From Comamonadaceae bacterium (lineage in GTDB: Bacteria > Pseudomonadota > Gammaproteobacteria > Burkholderiales > Burkholderiaceae_C), in contig CANFWV010000003.1 of the NCBI GenBank assembly GCA_947450695.1, positions 1 to 64,000 of the forward strand: a DNA stretch of 64,000 bases, in the 5' to 3' direction. This document shows, piece by piece, positions 34,256 through 42,444 of this stretch. Position 1 is the stretch's first letter. Every line of letters begins with the position of its first letter. A program made the position numbers and the translations under genes. Under the pieces are notes generated by a model. That model was not told the DNA's origin, made no database searches, and worked only from the letters and a program-made list of their open reading frames with translations.

Positions 34256-35829
34256 GGGCGGTCGGTGTGACCTCACCTGTTCTAACGCAAGCACGGCAAT
34301 TATGGCGTGCAGCAGCGGTGCTGTTGATTGCGCTACTCATGGGTTGCGCGGCTCCTTCAGGTACAGATAAATCGACGACTCCGTTGTCCAATGCGCAAGC
34401 CTATACGCTGGCGAATCGCATCACTTGGGGGGCGACGCCAAGTGCCGTGGCGGGTTTGCAGACCATAGGCAGCAAGACCTTTTTAACGGCGCAATTGCAC
34501 CCGGCCCAAGCTGCTGAGTTGCCAGCTGAAGTGCAATCGCAAATTGACAGCCTGCGGATCACCCAAGTCCCGTTCCTGAGCCTTGTCCAAGACATGGAAC
34601 AGCGTCACAAAGATGCCAACGCGATCAACGATGTTGAGGCAAAAAAAACAGCACAACAGGCTTACCAGTCAGAGATGAACCGCTTAGCGCGTGAATCGGC
34701 CACGCGGCATTTACTGCGCGCTCTTTATTCACCGCAGCAAGTTCAAGAAAAAATGACGTGGTTTTGGCTCAACCACTTCAACATCCATCAGGGTAAAAGT
34801 AACCTACGAGCCATGGTCGGCGACTATGAAAATACCGCCATTCGCCCCCTTGCGCTGGGCAAGTTTCGGAAACTGCTGGGGGCCGTTGTGCAACATCCCG
34901 CCATGCTGCGCTACCTCGACAACGAACAAAATGCGGTCGGACGCATCAATGAGAACTTTGCCCGTGAGCTGATTGAGCTGCACACGCTGGGTGTTGGCGC
35001 TGGCTACACCCAGAATGACGTTCAAGAAATGGCCCGCGTACTGACCGGCGTGGGCGTCAACTTAAGCAGAAACACCCCGGTGCTACGTAAAGAATTACAA
35101 AACCTCTACGTGCGCCAAGGTCTGTTCGAATTCAACCCAGCGCGTCATGATTTCGGAGCCAAGACGCTGCTGGGCAAGCCCATCCACAGTCGAGGTTTGG
35201 GTGAACTTGAAGAAGCCTTAGACCTCTTAGCAAAAAGTCCATCAACAGCTCAATTTATCAGCAAAAAACTTGTTACCTACTGGCTGTCAGACGATCCCCC
35301 ACAACCTCTCGTAAACGCTATGTCACAGGCTTTCGAACGCACTGACGGAGACATTGCGATCACCCTGGAAGTACTCTTCACATCGCCCGAATTTACAAAA
35401 CCAGAACAGTCAAAATTCAAAGACCCCATGCATTTTGTAGTGGCTGGTGTGCGCTTGGCTTACGACGAAAAAGCAGTGCGCAACGTAGTGCCCATGTTGA
35501 ACTGGTTGAACCGTTTGGGGGAGCCTTTGTATGGCCGCGCTACACCCGACGGCTACCCGCTGCAATCGGTCGGCTGGTCTAGCCCTGGGCAACTGACCAC
35601 GCGCTTTGAAGTGGCCAAGGCGATCGGTTCGGGCAGTGCTGGCTTATTCCGCACAGAAGGTCCGCCATCACAGGAACACCCAGCCTTTCCGCAATTGGCC
35701 AATGCGCTTTACTACACATCAATTCTTAACCTGCTGAGCCCCGCAACGCGACACGGGCTAGACCAAGCGACTTCACAGCAAGAATGGAACAGCTTCTTAC
35801 TTTCATCGCCAGAAATGATGTACCGTTAG
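34252..35829 (+). CDS. DUF1800 domain lipoprotein
   Basis: 525 residues from the ATG at 34252 that overlaps the AEC stop (ATGA); a longer frame exists inside the AEC gene. A lipoprotein signal ends LLMGC-AAPSG. The body has the DUF1800 features: NRITWGATPS, EKMTWFWLNHFN, NENFARELIELHTLGV, TQNDVQEMARVLTGV and the HDFGAKTLLGKP segment. DUF1800 proteins nearly always occur with DUF1501 proteins, as here, but their biochemical role is unknown. Confidence 0.9.
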   Translation: MRAVGVTSPVLTQARQLWRAAAVLLIALLMGCAAPSGTDKSTTPLSNAQAYTLANRITWGATPSAVAGLQTIGSKTFLTAQLHPAQAAELPAEVQSQIDSLRITQVPFLSLVQDMEQRHKDANAINDVEAKKTAQQAYQSEMNRLARESATRHLLRALYSPQQVQEKMTWFWLNHFNIHQGKSNLRAMVGDYENTAIRPLALGKFRKLLGAVVQHPAMLRYLDNEQNAVGRINENFARELIELHTLGVGAGYTQNDVQEMARVLTGVGVNLSRNTPVLRKELQNLYVRQGLFEFNPARHDFGAKTLLGKPIHSRGLGELEEALDLLAKSPSTAQFISKKLVTYWLSDDPPQPLVNAMSQAFERTDGDIAITLEVLFTSPEFTKPEQSKFKDPMHFVVAGVRLAYDEKAVRNVVPMLNWLNRLGEPLYGRATPDGYPLQSVGWSSPGQLTTRFEVAKAIGSGSAGLFRTEGPPSQEHPAFPQLANALYYTSILNLLSPATRHGLDQATSQQEWNSFLLSSPEMMYR

Positions 35830-35854
35830 CCACCCCTTGCAAGAAATTACCATC

Positions 35855-37045
35855 ATGCAACGCCGCGAAGCGCTGATCTCCATGGCATCGATGGCCACAC
35901 TGTCCCTGACGGCACCGACCCAACTGCTGGCGGCGCCCAACGTCAAATCACGCTTGCTCGTGGTTTTTCTGCGGGGTGGGTATGACGCTTGCAGTCTTCT
36001 GGTGCCAGTGTCCAGCAACTTTTACTATGCATCGCGTCCCGATATTTCGATCGCCAAACCTTCTGCGGAATTGACCTCTGCATTGCCGTTGACGGCTGAC
36101 TGGGGTCTACACCCGGTATTGCGCGAATCGCTGTTTCCGTATTACAAGAATGGTGAATTGGCATTCGTGCCGTTTGCAGGAACCCACGACCTCTCGCGCA
36201 GCCACTTTGAAACGCAAGACAGCATGGAACTGGGACAAGCACTTGAGGGCCACAAAAACTATCGCTCGGGCTTTTTGAACCGGTTAGCCACCGTATTGAC
36301 CGGCAGTACGCCAATGGCTTTTACGGACCGGTTGCCACTGGCCCTGCAAGGCAGCACTCATGTGCCCAACACCACACTGCGGTCGCTGGAAAAACCCTCG
36401 GTCGATGCGCGACAAAGCAGCATCATTTCCTCTATGTACCAAGGCACGCCTATCGCAGTCCAAGTGTCCGATGGCTTTGCTGTGCGTGATGACGTGATGC
36501 GCGAGATGTCCGCTGAGATGGCTGCCGCCAACCGCTACGCCATCAGCGCGAAAGGCTTTGAGTTTGAAGCACGGCGTATCGCCAAGCTCATGAAAGACCA
36601 CTACACCCTAGGCTTTGTGGACGTCGGCGGCTGGGACACCCACGTCAACCAAGGCGGGGCCACAGGCTACCTTGCTAACCGTTTTGATGAATTGGGTTCA
36701 GGCCTCGCCGCCTTTGCGCAAGAGCTGGGCTCAGCTTGGCGAGACACCACGGTCGTGGTGATGAGTGAATTCGGTCGCACCTTCCGCCAAAACGGTAACC
36801 GCGGCACCGACCACGGACATGGCTCAGTTTTTTGGATCATGGGCGGCAGTGTCCGCGGTCACCAAATAGCCGGGGCACAGGTGCGCGTTGAGCAGGTCGC
36901 CTTGTTCCAAAACCGTGACTGGCCCGTGCTCAACGACTACCGCGACGTACTGAGCGGTTTGCTACAAAAGCAATACGGCCTCAGCACCAACCAACTCGAC
37001 ACTGTCTTTCCAGGGGCAACGCCACGCGACCTAAAGCTGCTTTGA
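35855..37045 (+). CDS. DUF1501 domain exported protein
   Basis: 396 residues from the ATG at 35855; a TTG at 35837 is also open. The N-terminus MQRREALISMASMATLSL with an Arg pair suggests Tat export. The DUF1501 family is related to sulfatase/alkaline-phosphatase folds; visible conserved parts are VVFLRGGYDACSLLVP, WGLHPVL, HDLSRSHFETQDSME, VDVGGWDTHVNQGG, VVMSEFGRTFRQNGNRGTDHGHGS and MGGSVRGHQI. It follows the DUF1800 gene by about 25 bases and is its obligate companion in most genomes. Function unknown. Confidence 0.9.
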   Translation: MQRREALISMASMATLSLTAPTQLLAAPNVKSRLLVVFLRGGYDACSLLVPVSSNFYYASRPDISIAKPSAELTSALPLTADWGLHPVLRESLFPYYKNGELAFVPFAGTHDLSRSHFETQDSMELGQALEGHKNYRSGFLNRLATVLTGSTPMAFTDRLPLALQGSTHVPNTTLRSLEKPSVDARQSSIISSMYQGTPIAVQVSDGFAVRDDVMREMSAEMAAANRYAISAKGFEFEARRIAKLMKDHYTLGFVDVGGWDTHVNQGGATGYLANRFDELGSGLAAFAQELGSAWRDTTVVVMSEFGRTFRQNGNRGTDHGHGSVFWIMGGSVRGHQIAGAQVRVEQVALFQNRDWPVLNDYRDVLSGLLQKQYGLSTNQLDTVFPGATPRDLKLL

Positions 37046-37183
37046 CATAGGTCATGTGCTTCACGCACAGCCCGCTCCCCTCACGCGGTTTTCTAGCAAC
37101 TTCACAAAACTTTTCTTCTGCGCAGTCATCCCATGCGCTTGAATGCGCTACGCTTCATCGCAATCAATTGACAAGGACTGATT

Positions 37184-37711
37184 GTGAAAAAGTTGCTCTG
37201 GACACTTTTCGTTTTGCTGCCCTTCGCCTGCTGTGCACAGATAGCCAACAGTCCGCCCCCTGATACCAACCAAGGACAAGGCTATGCAGGCGCCCTAGAG
37301 CAAGTCCGGGATCGTTTGGGATTAACGGCGTCGCAACAAGCAATTTGGCATGCGTATGAGATGTCCATCGACGCATACAACGGCCTTCATTACCGTGAAA
37401 TGCCTGTGGTGTCGACCCAGGGAGACAAAGCGCCGCGACAAATCGGACGCTTGGTAGACAACCTGCAAAACCGATTGGCGGCACTTGAAGATATAGAAAA
37501 AGCGTCTAAAGAACTGTATGCAGGTTTGACGCCAGCACAGCAACTCAGCGCAGACCAGTGGCTGCTGTCGACAGTGCCTACGTTTATTTCCAGCGCCGGC
37601 TACATGAATGCGCCACAAAACGGCAGCAGTCGCCAAAACGGACGCTCTGACGGAGGGATGCGCTCGCGCCGAGGCGGCAGTTCGGGTGGCGGATCAGGTG
37701 GCGGGTTTTAG
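37184..37711 (+). CDS. Small exported protein with LTxxQ motifs (Spy/CpxP-like)
   Basis: 175 residues with a GTG start preceded by ACAAGGACTGATT. A signal peptide (residues 1-19, ending CCAQ) is followed by two LTxxQ motifs (GLTASQQAIW and GLTPAQQLSAD) and helices between, as in the Spy/CpxP family of periplasmic chaperone or stress-sensor proteins. The last 25 residues are a Gly/Ser-rich low-complexity tail. The 3' end overlaps the convergent ATP-grasp gene by 18 bases. Confidence 0.7.
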   Translation: MKKLLWTLFVLLPFACCAQIANSPPPDTNQGQGYAGALEQVRDRLGLTASQQAIWHAYEMSIDAYNGLHYREMPVVSTQGDKAPRQIGRLVDNLQNRLAALEDIEKASKELYAGLTPAQQLSADQWLLSTVPTFISSAGYMNAPQNGSSRQNGRSDGGMRSRRGGSSGGGSGGGF

Positions 37712-38944
37712 ACAACACACGCATTCTGAGACGAACTTGTCTGCAATCCCTTCAGCCTCGGCCTGCGTTGGAGCGCAAACCATCACATAGCCAATGCGGT
37801 CCGCATTTTCAGTCGGTGGGCGCACACAGTCGCCCGGCATCTTCAAGATTTCAACACATCGAATCCGCGCATCCTGCCACAGCGGTAGAGTGACAGACGC
37901 CAACAAACCCGGATGCTCGGCGACGATCCATCGGGTCACGGCCACCATCCCTGTGTCGCACAAACCGAAGGCGTCTGACATGCCCAAATGCAGGTCAATC
38001 AAGCCCGCGTAAACGGATTTCCCTAGCGCGAACGACATGAGCCGAGGCAGCTTCGCCCCCACCAAGCGCGCGTTGATTTCAATCAACTGCGGGCCGCTGT
38101 CGGTCAAGATGATTTCGATGTGTGCTGCGCCGAAATCAAAATCAACCGCATCAAGCAGCGAAAAAATATAGCTTTGGATCCCCCCGAACTCCGGGCGATT
38201 CGGTTGAAAGCAACCACCACGGATGGCAAATGAAGGAGCTTCAAAAAACAACTTTTCGTTGATGCCCAACAACTGGTGCTGTCCATTGAAGCTGAAGGTG
38301 TCACAACCCACAATTGTTCCGGTCAGGTAGCGCTCAACCAAGAGTCGGTCGTTTGCCTTCACACCCAGCCCGTAGTCCATCCCGGACGGCAGCATGTCGT
38401 CGAGTGGCGTCAAGTACGGGTCAAGGTCTTCAGGAAAACGCAACACCACGATATTTTGTGAACCATAACCGTCGGTCGGTTTGATCAACACCGGCAAACC
38501 CAATTCTTCCACAGCCAACTTGAGTTCCTCATTCGACCGAGCCAACGCAAAACCAGGTTGTGGCAGGCCGCGGCCTGTGAGTCTTTGCCGAACACTGAAT
38601 TTATCGCGCAACAATTCTGTGGCGGCGCGGTTTAAAAAAGGAAGTTGCAAAGCGTGAGCCAAGCGTGAAGCGTCAATGATCCGCGTGTCTAGAAGACAAA
38701 GAACCGCCTCGAAGGGATGCGACGCATGCAGCACCAAGATCGCCTTTTCAACCTCGTCGTAGTCGAATGGCGACACTTCAACTTTGAATTTGGCCATCGC
38801 CAAAATCGGCTGCAGTTGCGCCTGAGCCGTGTAGTGATCGAACTGCGAACTTAAAAACGTAAACTCATCGCCGCGCTCCACAGCGGCTTGCAGAAGATCA
38901 CTGTCGTTACCGCCTGGCAGTTCCAAAACCAGAAGATGCGCCAC
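37694..38944 (-). CDS. ATP-grasp domain enzyme, substrate unknown
   Basis: 416 residues. The ATP-grasp fold is clear: LPVLIKPTDGYGSQNIVVLR is the ATP-binding glycine loop, with DKFSVRQRL before it and LIEINARLVGAKLPRLMS as the metal-binding end. Enzymes of this type ligate a carboxylate to an amine or thiol through an acyl phosphate. The first 100 residues form an N-terminal PreATP-grasp domain. It is two bases after the FMN reductase and is presumably cotranscribed with that gene and the Bug receptor. No known ligase matches closely by eye. Confidence 0.87.
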   Translation of the reverse strand: MAHLLVLELPGGNDSDLLQAAVERGDEFTFLSSQFDHYTAQAQLQPILAMAKFKVEVSPFDYDEVEKAILVLHASHPFEAVLCLLDTRIIDASRLAHALQLPFLNRAATELLRDKFSVRQRLTGRGLPQPGFALARSNEELKLAVEELGLPVLIKPTDGYGSQNIVVLRFPEDLDPYLTPLDDMLPSGMDYGLGVKANDRLLVERYLTGTIVGCDTFSFNGQHQLLGINEKLFFEAPSFAIRGGCFQPNRPEFGGIQSYIFSLLDAVDFDFGAAHIEIILTDSGPQLIEINARLVGAKLPRLMSFALGKSVYAGLIDLHLGMSDAFGLCDTGMVAVTRWIVAEHPGLLASVTLPLWQDARIRCVEILKMPGDCVRPPTENADRIGYVMVCAPTQAEAEGIADKFVSECVCCLKPAT

Positions 38945-38946
38945 AG

Positions 38947-39546
38947 CTATTGCGCCATGGCTTGAAGCACTCGACTTTTGCTAAAAGCATCTGTGAGCGC
39001 CATGAAACGTTCGACGGTCGCAGCCATCTGCGCCTCAAACACCGGATCGAACATATAGCCCAATTCAGTCCACGCATTCTGTGCGTACGGCAGACAAACG
39101 GCATCACCCAAGGCGAGCCCGCCGACATAAGCGAACAAAGACCGAAGCTGCGGAATGGCGACGGCCCCACCGCTCCAACCTGTTGAAGCACTGCAAAGCA
39201 ACACCGGGTGATCGAGAAACGGGTTCTGAAAACGGCTGTCAACGTAGGCTAAACGTGAGACCCAGTCGATGATATTTTTCAAATACGGCGTGATCTGACC
39301 GTTGTATTCAGGGCTAGCTACAACGATGCCATCGCATGACCGAAACCGCTCATGCAGCCAAGCCACTTGAGCCACCAAGGCCGGAGAGCCCTCCAAGTCC
39401 TGGTCAAAAATAGGCAGCTTCACTTGCTGAGGTTCTAAGGTGTCGATCACGCACCGATAGCTCATTCCTTGCGCCATGTGATCCAGTAATTTTGAATTGA
39501 AGGACTCTGCGCGCTGGCTACCAGACAGCAACAATATTTTCGTCAT
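38947..39546 (-). CDS. NAD(P)H-dependent FMN reductase (flavodoxin-like)
   Basis: 199 residues from the ATG at 39546; a longer frame to 39693 lies partly in the Bug gene. The flavodoxin-like motifs are KILLLSGSQRAESFNSKLL and ASPEYNGQITPYLKNIIDWVSR, diagnostic of NADPH-dependent FMN reductases. It would supply reduced flavin or reduce quinones or azo compounds in the cytoplasm. It sits between a Bug receptor (43 bases upstream) and an ATP-grasp gene (two bases downstream). Confidence 0.92.
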   Translation of the reverse strand: MTKILLLSGSQRAESFNSKLLDHMAQGMSYRCVIDTLEPQQVKLPIFDQDLEGSPALVAQVAWLHERFRSCDGIVVASPEYNGQITPYLKNIIDWVSRLAYVDSRFQNPFLDHPVLLCSASTGWSGGAVAIPQLRSLFAYVGGLALGDAVCLPYAQNAWTELGYMFDPVFEAQMAATVERFMALTDAFSKSRVLQAMAQ

Positions 39547-39589
39547 GCGTGGCGTCACTTTGTCTTTTGCTTTTGGTTTTTCTTTTGAT

Positions 39590-40603
39590 TCATTCAGGTT
39601 TGAGTCCGGCCAATTGAATCGTCCGGCCCCAGACGTTGAGTTGATCCTTGACATAGGCTTGCAACGCCTCCGGCGATGAGCCAGCGCCCTCAAAACCTTC
39701 GCGTGCGAATTCAGCTTGTATGTCTGGGCGGTTCAAAATTTCATTGATCGCAACGGACAGCCGGCTGGTGAGTTGAACCGGCATTTTGGCGGGGCCAAAG
39801 ACACCCGACCACGGCACGATATGCAAATGAGGCAAGCCTGATTCCGCCATCGTTGGAACACCGGGCAATAACGGACTACGCTTGTCTAGTAGGGTGACAA
39901 CGGCGCGAAGTTTGCCCTGTTGAACCCATGGCAACGCATTGGCAGAGGTGGCAAACATCACTTGAATACGGCCCGCCAAAAAGTCATTCATTGCCAGCAC
40001 TTCCCCTTTGTAGGGAACGTGTGTCATCTGAATTTTGTTAGCCGCCGACAACTCTGCGGTCGCCACAATGGCACCCGTGTTGCCCGTCCCATAGTTCAGC
40101 AATCCAGGGTGTTGACGGGCAAACTCGATGAACTCCGGCAACGTGTGAGCTTGCACGCTGGGGTGAACAAAAAGAAAGAAGGCAAATTTCCCGGTGGCCG
40201 TGATCGGGGTGAAATCAGCTACAGCGTCGTAGCGCATATGCTTGTGCAAGGTCGGCACGGCAGACATGGCGCCATAGGTCGCCATGAAAAGGGTGTACCC
40301 ATCGGGCTCAGCTTGCGCGACGTATTCGGCGGCAATGGCGCCATCTGCACCAGGCCTGTTGTCAATGAAAACGGTTTGACCCAGCAGTTCGCCTAATGGC
40401 TTGGCGATCACTCGAGCAACGATGTCGGCGCTGCCGCCTGGCGGAAACGGGACGACCAAGCGAACAGGTCTGCTTGGATAGGCATTGACCGATTCGGCGG
40501 CCACATGCGTTGCCGTCAAAAAATTAAAGACCAGAAACAGCAACGTGAAAAATCTGCAAACGCAGGCTTTCCCGTTTCGCAGGCTACTTATTTGATGACT
40601 CAT
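39590..40603 (-). CDS. Tripartite tricarboxylate transporter substrate-binding protein (Bug family)
   Basis: 337 residues. A Sec signal (FTLLFLVFNFLTATHVAAES) precedes YPSRPVRLVVPFPPGGSADIVARVI and VFIDNRPGADGAIAAEYV, typical Bug motifs. It is the first gene of a three-gene minus-strand operon with an FMN reductase and an ATP-grasp protein. The ligand is unknown. Confidence 0.94.
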   Translation of the reverse strand: MSHQISSLRNGKACVCRFFTLLFLVFNFLTATHVAAESVNAYPSRPVRLVVPFPPGGSADIVARVIAKPLGELLGQTVFIDNRPGADGAIAAEYVAQAEPDGYTLFMATYGAMSAVPTLHKHMRYDAVADFTPITATGKFAFFLFVHPSVQAHTLPEFIEFARQHPGLLNYGTGNTGAIVATAELSAANKIQMTHVPYKGEVLAMNDFLAGRIQVMFATSANALPWVQQGKLRAVVTLLDKRSPLLPGVPTMAESGLPHLHIVPWSGVFGPAKMPVQLTSRLSVAINEILNRPDIQAEFAREGFEGAGSSPEALQAYVKDQLNVWGRTIQLAGLKPE

Positions 40604-40654
40604 GGCTGACAGGACTCTCTGAATTCAGGACGGGCATTCAATGTCTGATGCGAA

Positions 40655-40685
40655 CTGCTGCAAGACATCAATTGCCCTGCAGCAG
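40655..40685. repeat. Inverted repeat downstream of the 318-residue protein
   Basis: CTGCTGCA and TGCAGCAG form an eight-base perfect stem with a 15-base loop. It lies 18 bases after the stop of the minus-strand gene at 40703. No T-run is present, so a terminator role is uncertain. Confidence 0.3.
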
Positions 40686-40702
40686 CTTGTGGACCTGACA
40701 GG

Positions 40703-41659
40703 TCAAGCGGTCTGAGAGAACTGAGACCCCACCGAAGGCCCCGGCATACTCGACTGCATCGCCGTCAAAAATTTATTCAACGACGCGCTGGTACCCGACA
40801 CCCCAAGGGACGTCAGCAAGTTGTTGAAACTTTGATCCAAACCCGTGCTAGCGGTGGACGTTGCTGTTGCGGCGGCCGAAGCTGCGACGGGATCCGTCGA
40901 CCCAGTTGCCGTCGAAGCACTACTCGACGCAGATGCAGCTTGAGAAGTTTGCCCAATCAGTGCGCTGAGTTCAGCAAGCACATCGCCAGCGCTACCGGAG
41001 TGGTGATGATGATGAACAGGCGCAGCTGAAGAAGCGCTTCCCCTTACCGATGCACCCGAGGCAGTCGCCACGGCTTGAGTCGTTGCATCTGCGGTACTTG
41101 CTGTCGTACCAGCAGTGGCAGAATTGCTGGCGGTGGTGCCGACCGCTTGCAGCGAATCAAACAGGTTTTTTTCGAACGCAGCGAGCGCTTGGCTGACTTG
41201 GTCTGTCGCAGACGGCGTTCCGGCGGCAGCGCTTGAAGCGCTGGCCGCACTGGTGCTGCTGCTGCTGCTGTCTGCAACGTTGCTGGTCGTGGCCGTCAGC
41301 GGTGACAAGGTCTTCAAAAACGAGTCGACCGCTGCATTTGACAGGTTCGCCGCCCCAGCAGGTTGCCCCTCAGGTTTACCCTGATGACTGGCGCGCCATG
41401 ACTGAGCTGCTTGCTGCGCACCCGCCATGTCTCCCGCTTGTAATGCCTGACCAATTTGCGCCAACGGACTGTTGGTGTTGCTGGTGGCATTCGGGTTGTT
41501 GGCAGTGATCCCAGCAAAGGCTTGCTGCGCTCCGGCCAAGTCCCCAGACTTCAATGACGATTTGAGTAAATTGACACTTTGCTGGCGCTGCTGCCAATTA
41601 TTCACTGAGCTACTTTGACTCGCCCAGGCTGCGCCAGAAGAACCTACACGCATTCCCAT
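40703..41659 (-). CDS. Low-complexity SGDLA-repeat protein, long paralogue
   Basis: 318 residues, no signal peptide or membrane segment. Residues 1-50 (MGMRVGSS, AWASQ, NWQQRQQSV, SGDLAGAQQAF) and 63-86 (NSPLAQIGQALQAGDMAGAQQ) carry two copies of a (S/A)GD(L/M)A-x-AQ helical repeat shared with the gene at 41985. The rest is Ser, Ala and Thr-rich, with HHHHH at 216-220 and two more ordered segments (DVLAELSALIGQ and DQSFNNLLTSLGVSGTSASLNKFL). The composition suggests a secreted or surface-exposed disordered protein, or a regulator, but nothing is established. ATAAGGAGTCC precedes the ATG. Confidence 0.75.
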   Translation of the reverse strand: MGMRVGSSGAAWASQSSSVNNWQQRQQSVNLLKSSLKSGDLAGAQQAFAGITANNPNATSNTNSPLAQIGQALQAGDMAGAQQAAQSWRASHQGKPEGQPAGAANLSNAAVDSFLKTLSPLTATTSNVADSSSSSTSAASASSAAAGTPSATDQVSQALAAFEKNLFDSLQAVGTTASNSATAGTTASTADATTQAVATASGASVRGSASSAAPVHHHHHSGSAGDVLAELSALIGQTSQAASASSSASTATGSTDPVAASAAATATSTASTGLDQSFNNLLTSLGVSGTSASLNKFLTAMQSSMPGPSVGSQFSQTA

Positions 41660-41886
41660 AACGGACTCCTTATTTCGCTATTAAATTCCCAAAATTCACG
41701 GCGCTTCGCTTAAAAAGCGGGGCGTAGATCAATGAGGGTCAAAATGCCGGACGGACCAGCATGCCGGTAAAACTGCAATACCTATGCCAAAAACAAGGGA
41801 ATGAATGTAAAGATGTTCAACGCATTCAAAAGAACTCAACCATGCAGCGACATCACTGAAGAATGGCATCTAATGTTAGGGACCGA
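41660..41886. other. Intergenic region between the two SGDLA paralogues
   Basis: About 230 bases upstream of the long paralogue. Next to the gene it holds an AT-rich segment and the Shine-Dalgarno sequence. On the minus strand TTGATCTACG at about 41725-41735 resembles half of an FNR/ANR-type box without its second arm. No gene is visible. Confidence 0.45.
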
Positions 41887-41937
41887 GGCAAAAAAAGCAA
41901 CGGCCAACAGTTGCCAGCGCATGGCAACTGTTGGCCG
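41887..41937 (-). terminator. Intrinsic terminator with perfect 16-bp stem
   Basis: The arms 41901-41916 (CGGCCAACAGTTGCCA) and 41922-41937 are perfectly complementary around a five-base loop. On the minus strand the stem is followed by TTGC and seven Ts (41890-41896 as A). It lies 48 bases after the stop of the short paralogue and ends its transcript before the long paralogue. Confidence 0.85.
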
Positions 41938-41984
41938 GTCAGCGGCAAATCATTTCCGCCAAGATGCCCGTGATCATTTGAAGG

Positions 41985-42311
41985 CTAGACCATCACGTCG
42001 ACTTTTGAAGCCGTCGCGACGCTGTTGCTTGCGCTGGTCGCACGATCTTTAAGCAAGGTTTGCGCCACGCTTTGTGCTGTGGCAAGATCGCCGCTTTGCA
42101 ACGCTTTGCCAATTTGCGCCATGGGGCTGTTTGGTTTGGCGTCGGTTGAACCAGCAGACAGGCTCGCATAGGCTTTTTGAGCCGTTGCCAGGTCACCCGT
42201 CTGTAGTGACGTAAACAGCGCTTTCACGCTACTTTGTTTTTGCTGCCAGTTTCCGACAACTTGATTTTGACTGGCCCAAGCATTGCTTGATCCTCCTACA
42301 CGCATTCCCAT
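41985..42311 (-). CDS. Low-complexity SGDLA-repeat protein, short paralogue
   Basis: 108 residues. It shares with the 318-residue neighbour the start MGMRVG, AWASQ, NWQQ, the block TGDLATAQKAYA, NSPMAQIGKALQSGDLATAQ, and then ends in a short polar tail. The two copies of the GDLATAQ unit (39-45 and 74-80) suggest a two-helix repeat. No signal peptide or known domain. A strong terminator follows it. AAGGAATCATC lies before the ATG. The conserved N-terminus in both paralogues argues that it is expressed and functional. Confidence 0.75.
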   Translation of the reverse strand: MGMRVGGSSNAWASQNQVVGNWQQKQSSVKALFTSLQTGDLATAQKAYASLSAGSTDAKPNSPMAQIGKALQSGDLATAQSVAQTLLKDRATSASNSVATASKVDVMV

Positions 42312-42444
42312 GATGATTCCTTGATGTCGATGAGGTCTCGGGTGAAATCTCCATTCGATGAATCGACAAAAGAGTCAACTTAATGAGGGGGCGGCGTGTA
42401 AAGTTAAAGACGAACAGGTCTGCTCAGAGCCCATGAGCGGGATC

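Noticed and set aside
41015-41025. Five-histidine run in the 318-residue protein taken for an affinity tag
   Set aside because: It is internal, flanked by natural low-complexity sequence and encoded by mixed CAT/CAC codons, so it is not an engineered tag.
41801-42052. Plus-strand frame of 83 codons between the SGDLA paralogues
   Set aside because: It runs through the perfect terminator hairpin and into the antisense of the short paralogue; no ribosome-binding site.
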